A stretch of 22,032 nucleotides of DNA from an uncultured Hymenobacter sp. (GCA_937871705.1 CALMOO010000330.1:1-22032); one strand, 5' to 3'; shown: positions 1 through 7,275, counted from the first letter of the stretch. Numbers and translations are program-made. Notes: generated from the sequence alone by a model not told the origin.

Positions 1-1
1 G

Positions 2-499
2 CGTAAGATTCTCAACGAAGCCACCAAGTACATCAACTTCGACTTCGACAAGGCCACGCTGAAAGCCTCGTCCTACCCCCGCTTGCAGCAGATGGTACAA
101 ATCATGAATGACTACCCAGACTACAGTCTGAGTATTGCTGGTCACACGGACAACTTGGGCGACGACAATCACAACCTGCGCCTGAGCTACGAGCGTGCCG
201 CTTCGGCCCGCACCTACATGCTGAGCAAAGGCGTGCCTGCTAACCGTATTGAGGCCCGCGGCTACGGGGAAACCAAGCCCATTGCCGATAATAAATCCAA
301 GACTGGGCAAGCATTGAACCGTCGGGTTGATTTTGACCCCTACCTGACCGGCGAAGCCAACGCCGCTGAGACCAAATACGGCTCAGCCCCCACGGTAACT
401 CAGCTGCTGAAGCAAGGCAAGACTTCGCCTGTGTCGGCCAAGAAGAAAGCTTCGGCCCGCAAGGCTCCAGTTAAAAAAGCCCCGACCCGCAGTAAGTAG
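2..499 (+). CDS. OmpA-family C-terminal peptidoglycan-binding domain protein (5' end outside window)
   Basis: The frame is open from the left edge, so only the last 165 codons are present. The visible part is an OmpA/MotB C-terminal domain, which in Gram-negative bacteria tethers the outer membrane to peptidoglycan. The beta strand INFDFDKATL comes first, then the signature stretch IAGHTDNLGDDNHNLRLSYE with the conserved TD and the NLxLS-R pattern. Next come GVPANRIEARGYGETKPIA and the final NRRVDF strand, where the paired arginines are typical. A basic Lys/Ala-rich tail of about 40 residues follows (KKKASARKAPVKKAP), probably disordered and periplasmic. The N-terminal half, which could be a beta-barrel, repeats or a lipoprotein, cannot be seen, so the exact protein is undetermined. 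A strong terminator lies just downstream. Confidence 0.9.
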   Translation, partial: RKILNEATKYINFDFDKATLKASSYPRLQQMVQIMNDYPDYSLSIAGHTDNLGDDNHNLRLSYERAASARTYMLSKGVPANRIEARGYGETKPIADNKSKTGQALNRRVDFDPYLTGEANAAETKYGSAPTVTQLLKQGKTSPVSAKKKASARKAPVKKAPTRSK

Positions 500-530
500 G
501 TCCTACCGCATCTAAATTTTAGCGTTGACA

Positions 531-563
531 AAAACGGCCCGCATGGCAGTGGGCCGTTTTTTG
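531..563 (+). terminator. Rho-independent terminator after the OmpA-like gene
   Basis: A 9-bp perfect stem AAACGGCCC/GGGCCGTTT encloses a 10-nt loop and is followed directly by a T tract. It begins about 30 bases after the stop codon. Confidence 0.9.
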
Positions 564-948
564 TTGGCTGCCTGCACATTAGTTAGAGGACTAAGAGCCC
601 AAAAGGGTTACTGGGCCTGAACAGTTTACGTTAATAAGTCACGCAGGCTCGACGCGCACTGGTATAACGGCTTTCTTACCTGTCACTCTCGTGATGAAAG
701 CACTAGTAGCCATTCACTGGCTCGACAAGAACAGGACTATGGTGTGCAGAAGTTTATCGAATGCTTTGGCAAGCTCCTCATCATGGTGGAGAAAAAGTCT
801 CAGCAGGCGCTAGCTGACAACCAGTAACCAACTTAAGTGCTTAATCTTTAGTAAGCAACTGCTGAAAGCTGCCCGCATTACCTGCCTAAGCAGAGCCTAG
901 TGCGTTGTGTAAGAAGACTAATTTATCCTTTCCATTTTCTTGATTACT
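564..948. other. Intergenic stretch with a possible orphan ORF fragment
   Basis: There is no clear gene. One frame stays open from about 640 to a TAA at 825-827 and ends in a protein-like segment (QKFIECFGKLLIMVEKKSQQ, then ALADNQ). It has no ATG; the only plausible start is the GTG at 744, which would give 27 residues. It may be the tail of a decayed gene. The remainder is presumably the leader and promoter region for the small gene at 949. Confidence 0.3.
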
Positions 949-1213
949 ATGAACCAGCCCTCTCAATTACTCCCGCACGGCGACAGCCTGCCCCAGCCCG
1001 AAGCAGCTTCATTGCTCAATAAAGCCAAGCAGGCACTCACCCACCCAGGGTGGATTAGCTGACCTATTGGACCAGCTGCCACAGTCGGTGAAGGCAAACG
1101 CCAACAAAGCAACTGTCAGCTTCAACAAACTCAGCACCACCAAAAAAGTTGTTGGCGGAACGTTGCTAGTACTGCTCGTGCGGCGGCTCACGCGTGGTGG
1201 CAAGCACCACTAA
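949..1213 (+). pseudogene. Small single-TM protein gene with a +1 frameshift
   Basis: Translation from ATG 949 reads MNQPSQLLPHGDSLPQPEAA and then stops at TGA 1060-1062. Removing one G from the GGG at 1048-1050 turns PGW-stop into PGGLADLLDQLPQSV. The frame then continues to TAA 1211-1213, giving about 87 residues. The restored C-terminus holds a hydrophobic segment (VVGGTLLVLLV) followed by a basic tail (RRLTRGGKHH), as in a small tail-anchored or inner-membrane protein. The family is not recognised. It lies 33 bases upstream of the PA2169-type gene, so the two were probably co-transcribed. The fault sits in a short G run, so a sequencing error is possible. Confidence 0.55.
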
Positions 1214-1246
1214 AAAAGGACACAAGCACGAGGCTGAGGCCGTACC

Positions 1247-1657
1247 TTGCGCAAGCTGTTACACTTCGTCAACGACCGAGTGGAGGGATATAAAAAGGCC
1301 GTGCAGGAAAGCCAGGACCCGCAGCAGCGCGGCTACTACCAGCACTTGGTAAGCGAAAGCCAGCGCTTTACCAGTGAGCTAAACGACCAGTTGCGCCGGC
1401 TTGGCGGCGGACAGGAAATCAGCACTACCCTCAAAGGCAAGCTTTACCGCCGCTTCATGGCAGCGGCTGCCGTCTTTACGGGCCACGACGAGGAGACGGG
1501 GCTAGCTAGCAATATCTACGGCGAGCAATGGGCGCTAAAAGCCTACGAGGAAGCCCTTAACAGCCACAACTTGGTGGGTCCGGCTCGCCAATTAGTAACT
1601 CGCCAGTACGCTCAATCGCAGAAAACCTACCAGGAGTTGAAGCAAATGATATCTTAG
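1247..1657 (+). CDS. PA2169-family (DUF2383) four-helix-bundle protein
   Basis: The product matches the ferritin-like PA2169 family (DUF2383), whose cellular role is unknown; members are often induced by stress or in stationary phase. Recognisable blocks are the N-terminal helix LLHFVNDRVEGYKKAV, the second helix HLVSESQRFTSELNDQLRRL with the following GG, the TTLKGKLYRRFM segment, an FTGHDE loop, and the last helices (YEEALNSHNL and QYAQSQKTYQELK). About ten residues usual at the N-terminus are missing. The only in-frame start after the upstream TGA is TTG 1247, and no ATG or GTG is available. Either a TTG start is used or the original start was lost. It follows the frameshifted small gene and precedes a strong hairpin terminator. 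Confidence 0.75.
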   Translation: MRKLLHFVNDRVEGYKKAVQESQDPQQRGYYQHLVSESQRFTSELNDQLRRLGGGQEISTTLKGKLYRRFMAAAAVFTGHDEETGLASNIYGEQWALKAYEEALNSHNLVGPARQLVTRQYAQSQKTYQELKQMIS

Positions 1658-1721
1658 CCCGCTAGACTGAGCCTTACCAAGTAGGAGGCCATAGGGGCAC
1701 CCAGCGAAGCTCAGCAGGCAG

Positions 1722-1784
1722 TAGTTTCCTACGCAAAAGGTCCCGGCTCATTTTTTAAGCCGGGACCTTTTGCGTAGGAAACTA
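1722..1784. terminator. 27-bp perfect hairpin, likely bidirectional terminator
   Basis: Arms 1722-1748 and 1758-1784 are exact reverse complements, with a 9-nt T-rich loop. The core is an A tract, then GGTCCCGGCT, loop, AGCCGGGACC and a T tract, which is the classic two-way terminator arrangement. The stem is extended outward by a further 9 bp. It lies 65 bases after the PA2169-type gene and 17 bases beyond the 3' end of a possible minus-strand gene. Confidence 0.85.
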
Positions 1785-1800
1785 TTGATTAAACCTGCAA

Positions 1801-2076
1801 TCAACGTGTGCTAGTGGCTGCAGGGGCTAGCTTGGCATTGCGTAACGCGGCTTTGAGGCCGGGTTTGCCCACTAAAGGCACTGGCTGGACAGAAGTGGCA
1901 GGCGCGGCTGAAAGGGCCGCTGCCGAATCAGTGGCTGTGAGCCTGGTACCCACTGCCGGGGGCGGAGAAGCCACGGTAGTGGGTACCAGGCTCAAGACTG
2001 GACTTGGTCCATCTCCTGCTGCGGGCTTGCTAACTTCTATAGCAGCCAAAAGGCGACAGTGGCTGTCTACTTTCAT
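1801..2076 (-). CDS. Hypothetical Pro/Ala/Thr-rich protein, possibly truncated
   Basis: This minus-strand frame of 91 codons from ATG 2076 ends 17 bases from the two-way terminator, which is the main support for it. The middle is low in complexity and rich in Ala, Pro, Thr and Ser (SLVPTTVASPPPAVGTRL). The C-terminus VGKPGLKAALRNAKLAPAA looks like an ordinary protein tail. The frame stays open upstream toward the IS110 element, so the insertion may have removed the true N-terminus. An opposite-strand ORF over the same bases is equally Ala-rich and cannot be excluded. No family is recognised. Confidence 0.3.
   Translation of the reverse strand: MKVDSHCRLLAAIEVSKPAAGDGPSPVLSLVPTTVASPPPAVGTRLTATDSAAALSAAPATSVQPVPLVGKPGLKAALRNAKLAPAATSTR
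1939..1993. repeat. 19-bp inverted repeat
   Basis: Arms 1939-1957 (GAGCCTGGTACCCACTGCC) and 1975-1993 are reverse complements apart from one position, with a 17-base spacer. The repeat lies inside the weak minus-strand ORF. Confidence 0.7.
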
Positions 2077-2184
2077 TGGGTGGGATTGCTGGAAAGGCAC
2101 CTCGCGGAGGCACACAGTTAAGTAGGGAGTAACGAAGGGAAAATAGAGAGGCTTATAACGTCCTATGTTTGAGCGGAAGCTTAA

Positions 2185-2222
2185 ACTTGGGTTTTCGTTG
2201 CGACACTTGGGTTTTCGTTGCG
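2185..2222. repeat. Two tandem copies of an 18-bp unit, period 20
   Basis: ACTTGGGTTTTCGTTGCG occurs at 2185-2202 and again, identically, at 2205-2222, separated by AC. It lies about 180 bases upstream of the IS110 transposase, near where the left end of that element is expected. Confidence 0.85.
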
Positions 2223-2400
2223 GCAGGAAGGAATAAGATTCCTTATAACGGTGGGCGTCCGAGCCCGTGCTAAATGAGCATCCCCTTCCTGTTCTACCGC
2301 CACTTTGGACAGTTCCACTAGGCCCTGAGAGCCTGTAGTAGGATTGAAAAAGCACGCTGTAGAAGGCACGAGAAAAGTACTTTACCTTTTCCCTTTGTTC
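2223..2400 (+). ncRNA. Candidate IS110 bridge RNA / left non-coding end
   Basis: IS110-type elements of the non-IS1111 group encode a structured bridge RNA of roughly 150-200 nt in the non-coding DNA just upstream of the recombinase. This stretch has that position and size and holds no ORF. It opens with a perfect 7-bp hairpin AAGGAAT-AAG-ATTCCTT (2228-2244). Short stems follow, such as GGGC/GCCC around 2253-2266 and AGGC/GCCT around 2322-2336. The identification rests on position and simple stems only. The guide loops were not identified. Confidence 0.3.
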
Positions 2401-2401
2401 T

Positions 2402-3391
2402 ATGGACACCACGCAAGCAGTTGTTGGAGTAGATGTTAGCAAAGCTACCTTAGCCGTGTGCCACCAAGTCGGCGCACACGTGCAGCACCTGGAAGTGGCC
2501 AACACGCCAGTTGGATTTCGGCAGTTAGTGCGCTGCGGCGAGGCTAAGAGCCTGTACGTGCTCGAAGCCACCGGCCCGTACTACCTGGCCGTAGCCTATC
2601 ACTTAGTGGCGGCCGGAGCACAAGTAGCCATACTCAATCCGCTCGTCGTTAAGCGCTTCATCCAGCTGCACTTGGGCAAGGGCAAGTCCGACCGCAAGGA
2701 TGCGCAGTGGCTCCTGCGTTATGGTCAGCAGCAAGCTACCCCGCGCTGGCAGCCCGAGGAAGCCGTGCTCGTGGAGTGTCGCCAAGTGGAGCAGGTGGTG
2801 GAATTGCTCATTCGGCAGAAAACAATGGCCCACAATGCCTTGGAAGCCCTGCAGGCGCAACCTGTCGTGAGTCCGGCGGCGCTAGAGCAGTTACGCCAGA
2901 CCCTGCTGCACCTGGAAGAGCAAGTACAACAACTGCAAGCCAGGCTGTTGACGACGATCGAAGCGCGCTACCCATCTGAAATGCACCTACTCTGCTCCAT
3001 TCCTGGCATCGGCCGCAAGACGGCGGCGTACTTACTGCTCTTTGCCGGCGGTTTCACTAGCTTCCAGAACTACCGTCAGCTCATTGCCAAGGCCGGTCTG
3101 TGCCCGCGCGAGTTCAGCTCGGGCACGAGTGTGCGGGGCAAAGCGCGGATCAACAAGATGGGTGGCGCACTGATTCGCAGTAAGTTATTCAGGTGCAGCT
3201 GGTCCGCTCGCCGGGCAAACGGCGCGTGCCGAGCGCTCTACGACCGCCTGGTGGCCAAAAGCAAAAACGGCAAACTGGCCCTAATTGCCGTCTGCAATAA
3301 GCTCCTCAAGCAGGCCTATGCCATCGTGACCTCAGGCGTACCCTATCAAGCTGATTTTACCAAAAAAATGGTCGCACCGCTTGCTTTTTGA
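2402..3391 (+). CDS. IS110-family DEDD transposase/recombinase
   Basis: This full-length, apparently intact 329-aa recombinase mobilises its IS element, in characterised relatives by pairing with a bridge RNA. The N-terminal RuvC-like DEDD domain shows all four acidic residues: D11 in VGVDVSK, E55 in VLEATGPYY, and D97 and D100 in KSDRKDA. A helical coiled linker follows (about 145-185, LEEQVQQLQARL). The C-terminal Transposase_20 domain has the helix-hairpin-helix CSIPGIGRKTAAYLL at about 198-212 and the GLCPREFSSGTSVRGKARIN stretch at 232-251. The serine nucleophile is probably S239 or S240 in that stretch. ATG 2402 fits the usual IS110 start just before the first catalytic Asp. No frameshift or internal stop is present, so the element may be active. 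Confidence 0.95.
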   Translation: MDTTQAVVGVDVSKATLAVCHQVGAHVQHLEVANTPVGFRQLVRCGEAKSLYVLEATGPYYLAVAYHLVAAGAQVAILNPLVVKRFIQLHLGKGKSDRKDAQWLLRYGQQQATPRWQPEEAVLVECRQVEQVVELLIRQKTMAHNALEALQAQPVVSPAALEQLRQTLLHLEEQVQQLQARLLTTIEARYPSEMHLLCSIPGIGRKTAAYLLLFAGGFTSFQNYRQLIAKAGLCPREFSSGTSVRGKARINKMGGALIRSKLFRCSWSARRANGACRALYDRLVAKSKNGKLALIAVCNKLLKQAYAIVTSGVPYQADFTKKMVAPLAF

Positions 3392-3504
3392 CACAGTTCA
3401 TTTAGTAAACGACGCTCCGCAAACGTTTTGTGGATAGCGCTGTGAGGCGCATCTTTCGAGGGTTATGAGGTTGCCAGACTCCAGCTTCAGATGGCTTTCT
3501 TTAA

Positions 3505-3750
3505 TGGAAAGCTTACAAGCACCTGCTGCTCGGTATTCTGCACCAGATTGAACAGGAGGCTTGCGCCCCGCCCGACCAGCTCAGTCAGCAAGTTATCCTA
3601 GCGTAGCTCGACCTGATACTTCTCTATACGACCAGTTTCATTAACGCCAGTTCCAGACTCGCATCCACAGTCCTTCAGCAAGCTGTTCAAGAGCCAGACC
3701 TAGCTGTTGCCTCAGCAATTTCGCCACCATTTTTAAACTGGGATCAGTAA
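3505..3750 (+). pseudogene. Decayed AraC-type regulator fragment (linker region)
   Basis: The open frame resembles the dimerisation/linker helices of Bacteroidota AraC regulators: KHLLLGILHQIEQEACAPPD, then LSQQVILA-stop-LDLILLYTTSF. It compares with the family pattern S-x-x-V-I-x-x-Q-L-x-L-L-L-x-Y-x-x-x-F. A TAG at 3604-3606 interrupts it, there is no usable start, and no DNA-binding domain follows in frame. The identification is by pattern only. Confidence 0.35.
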
Positions 3751-3838
3751 ACTCTCGCCGACGGCCGGCAGCCGCAGCTCTCCCCGAATCTGACCTAGGG
3801 TGGCCTTCTGATAGCAGCGGGTAATAAGATAACGCTAA
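3641..3838 (-). pseudogene. Possible decayed AraC HTH fragment
   Basis: On the minus strand, ITRCYQKATLGQIRGELRL resembles the first HTH helices of an AraC domain. After a frameshift, VAKLLRQQLGLALEQLAEGL followed by WMR resembles the recognition helix and the G-x-x-x-E-x-L segment. The two pieces are in different frames and end at a stop at 3641-3643. The fragment overlaps the plus-strand fragment antisense, so at least one of the two readings may be coincidence. Confidence 0.25.
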
Positions 3839-3860
3839 GCCCTGACGTGCAACTTATCAC

Positions 3861-5012
3861 CTACTCAGGGTGCTGGCTGCTTAGCTCGGGGGCCCGCCAC
3901 CAGGGCTGCTGGGGGAGCGGCTGCCCCAACACCACCGGCTGTCCCAACTTGGGCGTGGTGAGGACCAAGTGCTGGCGGGCCGCCGCCGCTGTAGCGCGTT
4001 CTACCGGCTCGTTCCACGGGTGGTTAGCCTCAGCAAAGGCTCCCCAATGCACTGGCAGCATAACCTGTGCCTGCACATCGAGCGCCGCCTGCACCGATTG
4101 CTCAGGCAGCAGGTGAATGTTGGTCCATAGTCGGTCGTACTGCCCGCATTCCATCAGGGCCAGGTTGAAGGGGCCGTAGCGCCGACCGATGGCCTGGAAG
4201 TGCGGCCCGTAGCCGCCGTCACCACTGTAAAATAGGCGGTGGTGACTGGTTTTCAGCACCCACGATGACCAGAAGGTGCTATTCTGATTGGTCAGCCCCC
4301 GCCCCGAAAAGTGCCGCGTGGGCGTACTGATAATGGTCAGGCCCGGCAAGCGCACGGAATCCCCCCAGTTCAACTCACGAATTCTAGTTTCCTCCACCCC
4401 CCAGGCTCGCAGGTGCGCGCCTACCCCTAGCGGCACGTAAAAACACTTCACCTTCTGGCGTAGCCGACGAATCGTCTCATAGTCGAGGTGGTCGTAGTGG
4501 TCGTGCGAGATGAGCACCCCATCCAAGGCCGGCAGTTGCTCGGGGCGGACGACCAGTTGCTGGTTGTAACGCTTCGGCGTGGCCCAGCTCACGGGCCCCA
4601 TCTCGACACTGAGCATGGGGTCGAGTAAGAGTTTCTGGCCGGCCAGCTCCAGCAAACTAGCCGAATGCCCGAGCCACGTAACGCGCACCTGCTCGGCAGG
4701 GAGGCGCGTGAGGGCGAGCGAATCCAAGAGTTGCATCGGCAGCGCCACCGCCGGGATTTTGTTAGGAGTTTTCTCCGTTAGCTTTCGCCAAAGAATAGCC
4801 CCCAGACCACCGCCGCCGGTGTGCAACTCCGTGGGTTGCAGATTCACAAACTTGCCGTCTAGCACGTGCCCCGTCCGTTGGTAGGCAAGCTGCTGGGCTG
4901 CCGTCGGCAAGCCGCCGAGTTGGGGGCTGGTGTTTAGGAAAACCGTGCCGGCCGATAGTACTGCTACCACGGACACTGCCGCGCCCTTCCCAAGGGTTTT
5001 AAGAAAAGGCAT
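3861..5012 (-). CDS. Membrane-anchored metallo-beta-lactamase-fold hydrolase (UlaG/NAPE-PLD-like)
   Basis: This 383-aa protein has an N-terminal hydrophobic segment at about 10-27 (GAAVSVVAVLSAGTVFL), a signal anchor or signal peptide that places the enzyme in the cell envelope. The metal-binding motifs of the Lactamase_B_2 group are complete: WLGHSASLLEL, LLLDPML, the core SHDHYDHLD (H170, H172, D174, H175), TRHFSGRG (H234), YSGDGGYGPHF (D265) and MLPVHWGAF (H322). This layout and the MECGQYD segment match the NAPE-PLD/RomA-like branch, which hydrolyses phosphodiester or lactone bonds. The actual substrate cannot be read from sequence. It is the last gene of a minus-strand operon, 41 bases after the AraC gene. 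ATG 5012 is the only start that includes the hydrophobic segment. Confidence 0.9.
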   Translation of the reverse strand: MPFLKTLGKGAAVSVVAVLSAGTVFLNTSPQLGGLPTAAQQLAYQRTGHVLDGKFVNLQPTELHTGGGGLGAILWRKLTEKTPNKIPAVALPMQLLDSLALTRLPAEQVRVTWLGHSASLLELAGQKLLLDPMLSVEMGPVSWATPKRYNQQLVVRPEQLPALDGVLISHDHYDHLDYETIRRLRQKVKCFYVPLGVGAHLRAWGVEETRIRELNWGDSVRLPGLTIISTPTRHFSGRGLTNQNSTFWSSWVLKTSHHRLFYSGDGGYGPHFQAIGRRYGPFNLALMECGQYDRLWTNIHLLPEQSVQAALDVQAQVMLPVHWGAFAEANHPWNEPVERATAAAARQHLVLTTPKLGQPVVLGQPLPQQPWWRAPELSSQHPE

Positions 5013-5053
5013 AGGGCTATCAACTCGGCGTTTCGGCCGTTCTTAACTGGTGG

Positions 5054-5857
5054 TTACGCCTGCTTCGTTCGTTGTTCGGCCAACTCGGTTGGCCGCAGCC
5101 CAAACTGCTTTTTGAAAGCTAGGGAGAAATGCGAGAGGTCTTCAAAGCCCAGGTCGAGATAAATCTCGGACGATCTTTTATGCTGTTTTTCAATCAGCAC
5201 GAAGGCCTCTTCCAATCGCCGCTTTACCAACCAGTGATTCGGCGTGTCGTTAAAAATACTCTTGAAATCCCGCTTGAAGGCCGATAAGCTGCGCCCCGTT
5301 AAATACGCAAACCGCTCACTACTCACATTGAATTTGTAGTTGCGGTTCATGAACTCCTCCAAGTTTATTTTTCCCGGCTTGGTATAATCAAAAAACAGCC
5401 CCGCTAGCTCGGGTTGGTTCTGCAAGAGAATGATTAGTAGCTCCTCATACTTCACGTCCTCAAAGGCGGCGCTTAGTTTCCCGGCAGGGTCGGTATAAGG
5501 TTGTAAGGAATGGATAAAGGTGGGGACCAAGTCAGTTGGCGTAAGCTCAATGACAGTGTCGGCTTGGTTAAAAGCTGATTTCACTAACTGATGCTTTTGC
5601 TGAAAGGATCGTAAAAAGACCTCGTCAAAGCAAAAAAACAGCCGTTCAAAGGCTACCGCTTCTTGGCTATAATATTTGGCGAGGCGGTTTTTGCGCACCA
5701 GGCAATAGTCGCCCTGTTTGAGCGTGTAGCGTTTGCGGCCGTCGTAGCATTCAATGAGCCCCTGGGTCACATACAGAAAAATGTGGTCCGGAATGAACTG
5801 CTCCAGCAGGATTGCCGTCCCGCTTAAACAGGGTTGGGCGTTGGGTGCCTCCATCAT
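5054..5857 (-). CDS. AraC-family transcriptional regulator
   Basis: This 267-aa protein has the ExsA-like layout: an N-terminal cupin-type sensor at about 15-80 (GRKRYTLKQGDYCLVRKNRL), a helical linker, and a C-terminal double HTH at about 165-260. The first HTH includes SSERFAYLTGRSLSAFKRDF and the FNDTPNHWLVKRRLEEA segment. The second includes SSEIYLDLGFEDLSHFSLAF and the characteristic KKQFGLRPTE end. The start ATG 5857 overlaps the stop of the upstream reductase gene as ATGA, implying translational coupling. A second ATG follows immediately. The regulator is co-transcribed with the reductase and probably with the hydrolase, so it is likely to control this operon. Its ligand is unknown. 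Confidence 0.92.
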   Translation of the reverse strand: MMEAPNAQPCLSGTAILLEQFIPDHIFLYVTQGLIECYDGRKRYTLKQGDYCLVRKNRLAKYYSQEAVAFERLFFCFDEVFLRSFQQKHQLVKSAFNQADTVIELTPTDLVPTFIHSLQPYTDPAGKLSAAFEDVKYEELLIILLQNQPELAGLFFDYTKPGKINLEEFMNRNYKFNVSSERFAYLTGRSLSAFKRDFKSIFNDTPNHWLVKRRLEEAFVLIEKQHKRSSEIYLDLGFEDLSHFSLAFKKQFGLRPTELAEQRTKQA

Positions 5858-6885
5858 ATCATATTAAATTCCTGCATGCTTTGGGCCGAGGCTAGCACCG
5901 CGTCCTCTTTCGTTCCTATTGGGATCCAGCCCAGGATGTTCTTCGCATTGGCCGTGCTCACCCGGCGGTTCACCTTGATAAATAAGGCCCCGCGCTTAGC
6001 TTGGGTATTAAATAAAGCACCTAGGCGCACGGCAAAGTCGGGAAGCTTTCTCAACGAAACTTTACCGGAAATAGCCGATAAGTTGCTTTTGAGCAAGTGC
6101 GCAATTTCGGGCAGGGAGATTTCGCCGTCAGTGCTGGCGATAAAGCGGTGGCCAGCGGCCGCGGGGGTTAGCATGGCGCGGATATGCAAATCGGCCACGT
6201 CACGGATATCGATGGTATTCAATACGATATTCGGCACCGCCTTCATCGAGCCGCTGAGCAGCGACTTAAGCAGCCCGAAACTAGGCGAGGCGCTGCGCCC
6301 CAGCAACGGCCCAAAAATAGCCACTGGGTTGATGACCGCCAATTCTAGCTGACCGCCCTCGTTTTTGATAAACTCCCAGGCGGCGCGCTCGGCCAGCACT
6401 TTTGATTTTTCGTACGCCGACAAGCCTTTTTCATTCGGGTCGGTCCAGTTGGCTTCCGTGGTGACCGAGTTCCGGTCGTGGTTACTAAAGCCCAGCGCCC
6501 CAAAGCTCGACGTTAAGACCACCCGCTTTACGCCGGCCTGCCTGGCGGCTTTGAGCACGCGCAGCACCCCGTCCACGGCGGGGCGTATCATATCGTTTTC
6601 GTCCGCTGATTCAATGGTCGTAGGCGAGGCCACGTGCAGTAAATAGGTGCAGCCTTGCAAGGCTTTGTCCCAATTGGCATCGCTGCCCAGGTCAGCTTCC
6701 ACAAAAGACAGGTTCGCCGGGGAAGCTATCCCGCCGCGGTGCAGCATGGCCAGTACAGCTGCTTTTTTGCTCAGGTTGCGCACCGTCGTTCTGACCGCGT
6801 AACCCTTTTGCAGGAGTTGTAGGACGCAGTAGCTGCCCACCGCGCCGGTGCCGCCCGTCACTAAAATCAGTTCTGAAGTTGCCAT
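5854..6885 (-). CDS. Extended SDR NAD(P)-dependent reductase (dihydroflavonol-4-reductase-like)
   Basis: This 343-aa protein belongs to the extended short-chain dehydrogenases of the NAD-dependent epimerase/DFR-like aldehyde reductase type. The Rossmann motif is TGGTGAVGS (about 10-18), and TTVRNLSKK carries R36, consistent with NADPH preference. A DxxD-type acidic stretch follows (FVEADLGSDANW, about 61-72), then HVASPT and the catalytic serine in LTSSFGALG (126/127). Y158 and K162 in AYEKSKVLAE form the YxxxK pair. The C-terminal substrate domain begins near the NPVAIFGPLLG motif. The substrate cannot be specified. It is the first gene of the three-gene minus-strand operon, and its TGA overlaps the AraC start by four bases. 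Confidence 0.93.
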   Translation of the reverse strand: MATSELILVTGGTGAVGSYCVLQLLQKGYAVRTTVRNLSKKAAVLAMLHRGGIASPANLSFVEADLGSDANWDKALQGCTYLLHVASPTTIESADENDMIRPAVDGVLRVLKAARQAGVKRVVLTSSFGALGFSNHDRNSVTTEANWTDPNEKGLSAYEKSKVLAERAAWEFIKNEGGQLELAVINPVAIFGPLLGRSASPSFGLLKSLLSGSMKAVPNIVLNTIDIRDVADLHIRAMLTPAAAGHRFIASTDGEISLPEIAHLLKSNLSAISGKVSLRKLPDFAVRLGALFNTQAKRGALFIKVNRRVSTANAKNILGWIPIGTKEDAVLASAQSMQEFNMI

Positions 6886-7275
6886 GGTAGGGGGGGTTGT
6901 ACCCTACAAAGTTCCCGCGAAAGAATACAGGTCCACTAGATTCAGAAGTCCAAAATGACTGGTTTGAGAAGCCCAACTGGCCGCACGCGTCCAACACCTG
7001 CGCCAATTCTGTTGCGCCCCCCAGTGATGACCGTATGCGGCATACCACGGAAGAACAAGACGTGCTAGAGGCGCACGTGGTAGGACAAACTAGAACTCCT
7101 TCCTGAGTACAGCACCGCAACCGCTTGGGCAAGAACACCTTTTCTAGCTAGATGAAAGATTAGCCCAACGCTGTCTGGCTCAGCTAGACCACCTCAGTGG
7201 TACCTATATGGCTAGGGTGCCGGTTATTAGCGGCTGGAACTCGTTCGTAGAGCCGTCTTACCCGTCACGCCCCCT
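6886..7275. other. Intergenic region between divergent transcription units
   Basis: This 390-base stretch separates the minus-strand reductase operon from the plus-strand Crp/Fnr gene and must hold both promoters. No gene is supported; the short open frames on both strands have unconvincing composition. On the minus strand, TATTCTTTC about 40 bases upstream of the reductase start loosely resembles the Bacteroidota -7 element TAnnTTTG, but it has no well-placed -33 partner. Confidence 0.4.

Larger units (their letters stand above)
2223..3400 (+). mobile_element. IS110-family insertion sequence (approximate limits)
   Basis: The element consists of the upstream non-coding leader plus the recombinase gene. 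IS110 elements lack terminal inverted repeats, so the ends cannot be fixed from one copy and the limits given are approximate. It sits between a possibly truncated minus-strand ORF and decayed AraC-like sequence. Confidence 0.5.

Noticed and set aside
1808..2125. Plus-strand 105-codon Ala/Gly-rich ORF
   Set aside because: It overlaps a minus-strand frame better supported by the adjacent two-way terminator, and its composition looks like a shadow of that frame.
6897..7106. Plus-strand 69-codon ORF in the divergent promoter region
   Set aside because: The composition is not protein-like, and it would occupy the region where both promoters must lie.
6692..7138. Minus-strand 148-codon ORF
   Set aside because: It overlaps the 5' part of the well-supported SDR gene in another frame and has no family character.
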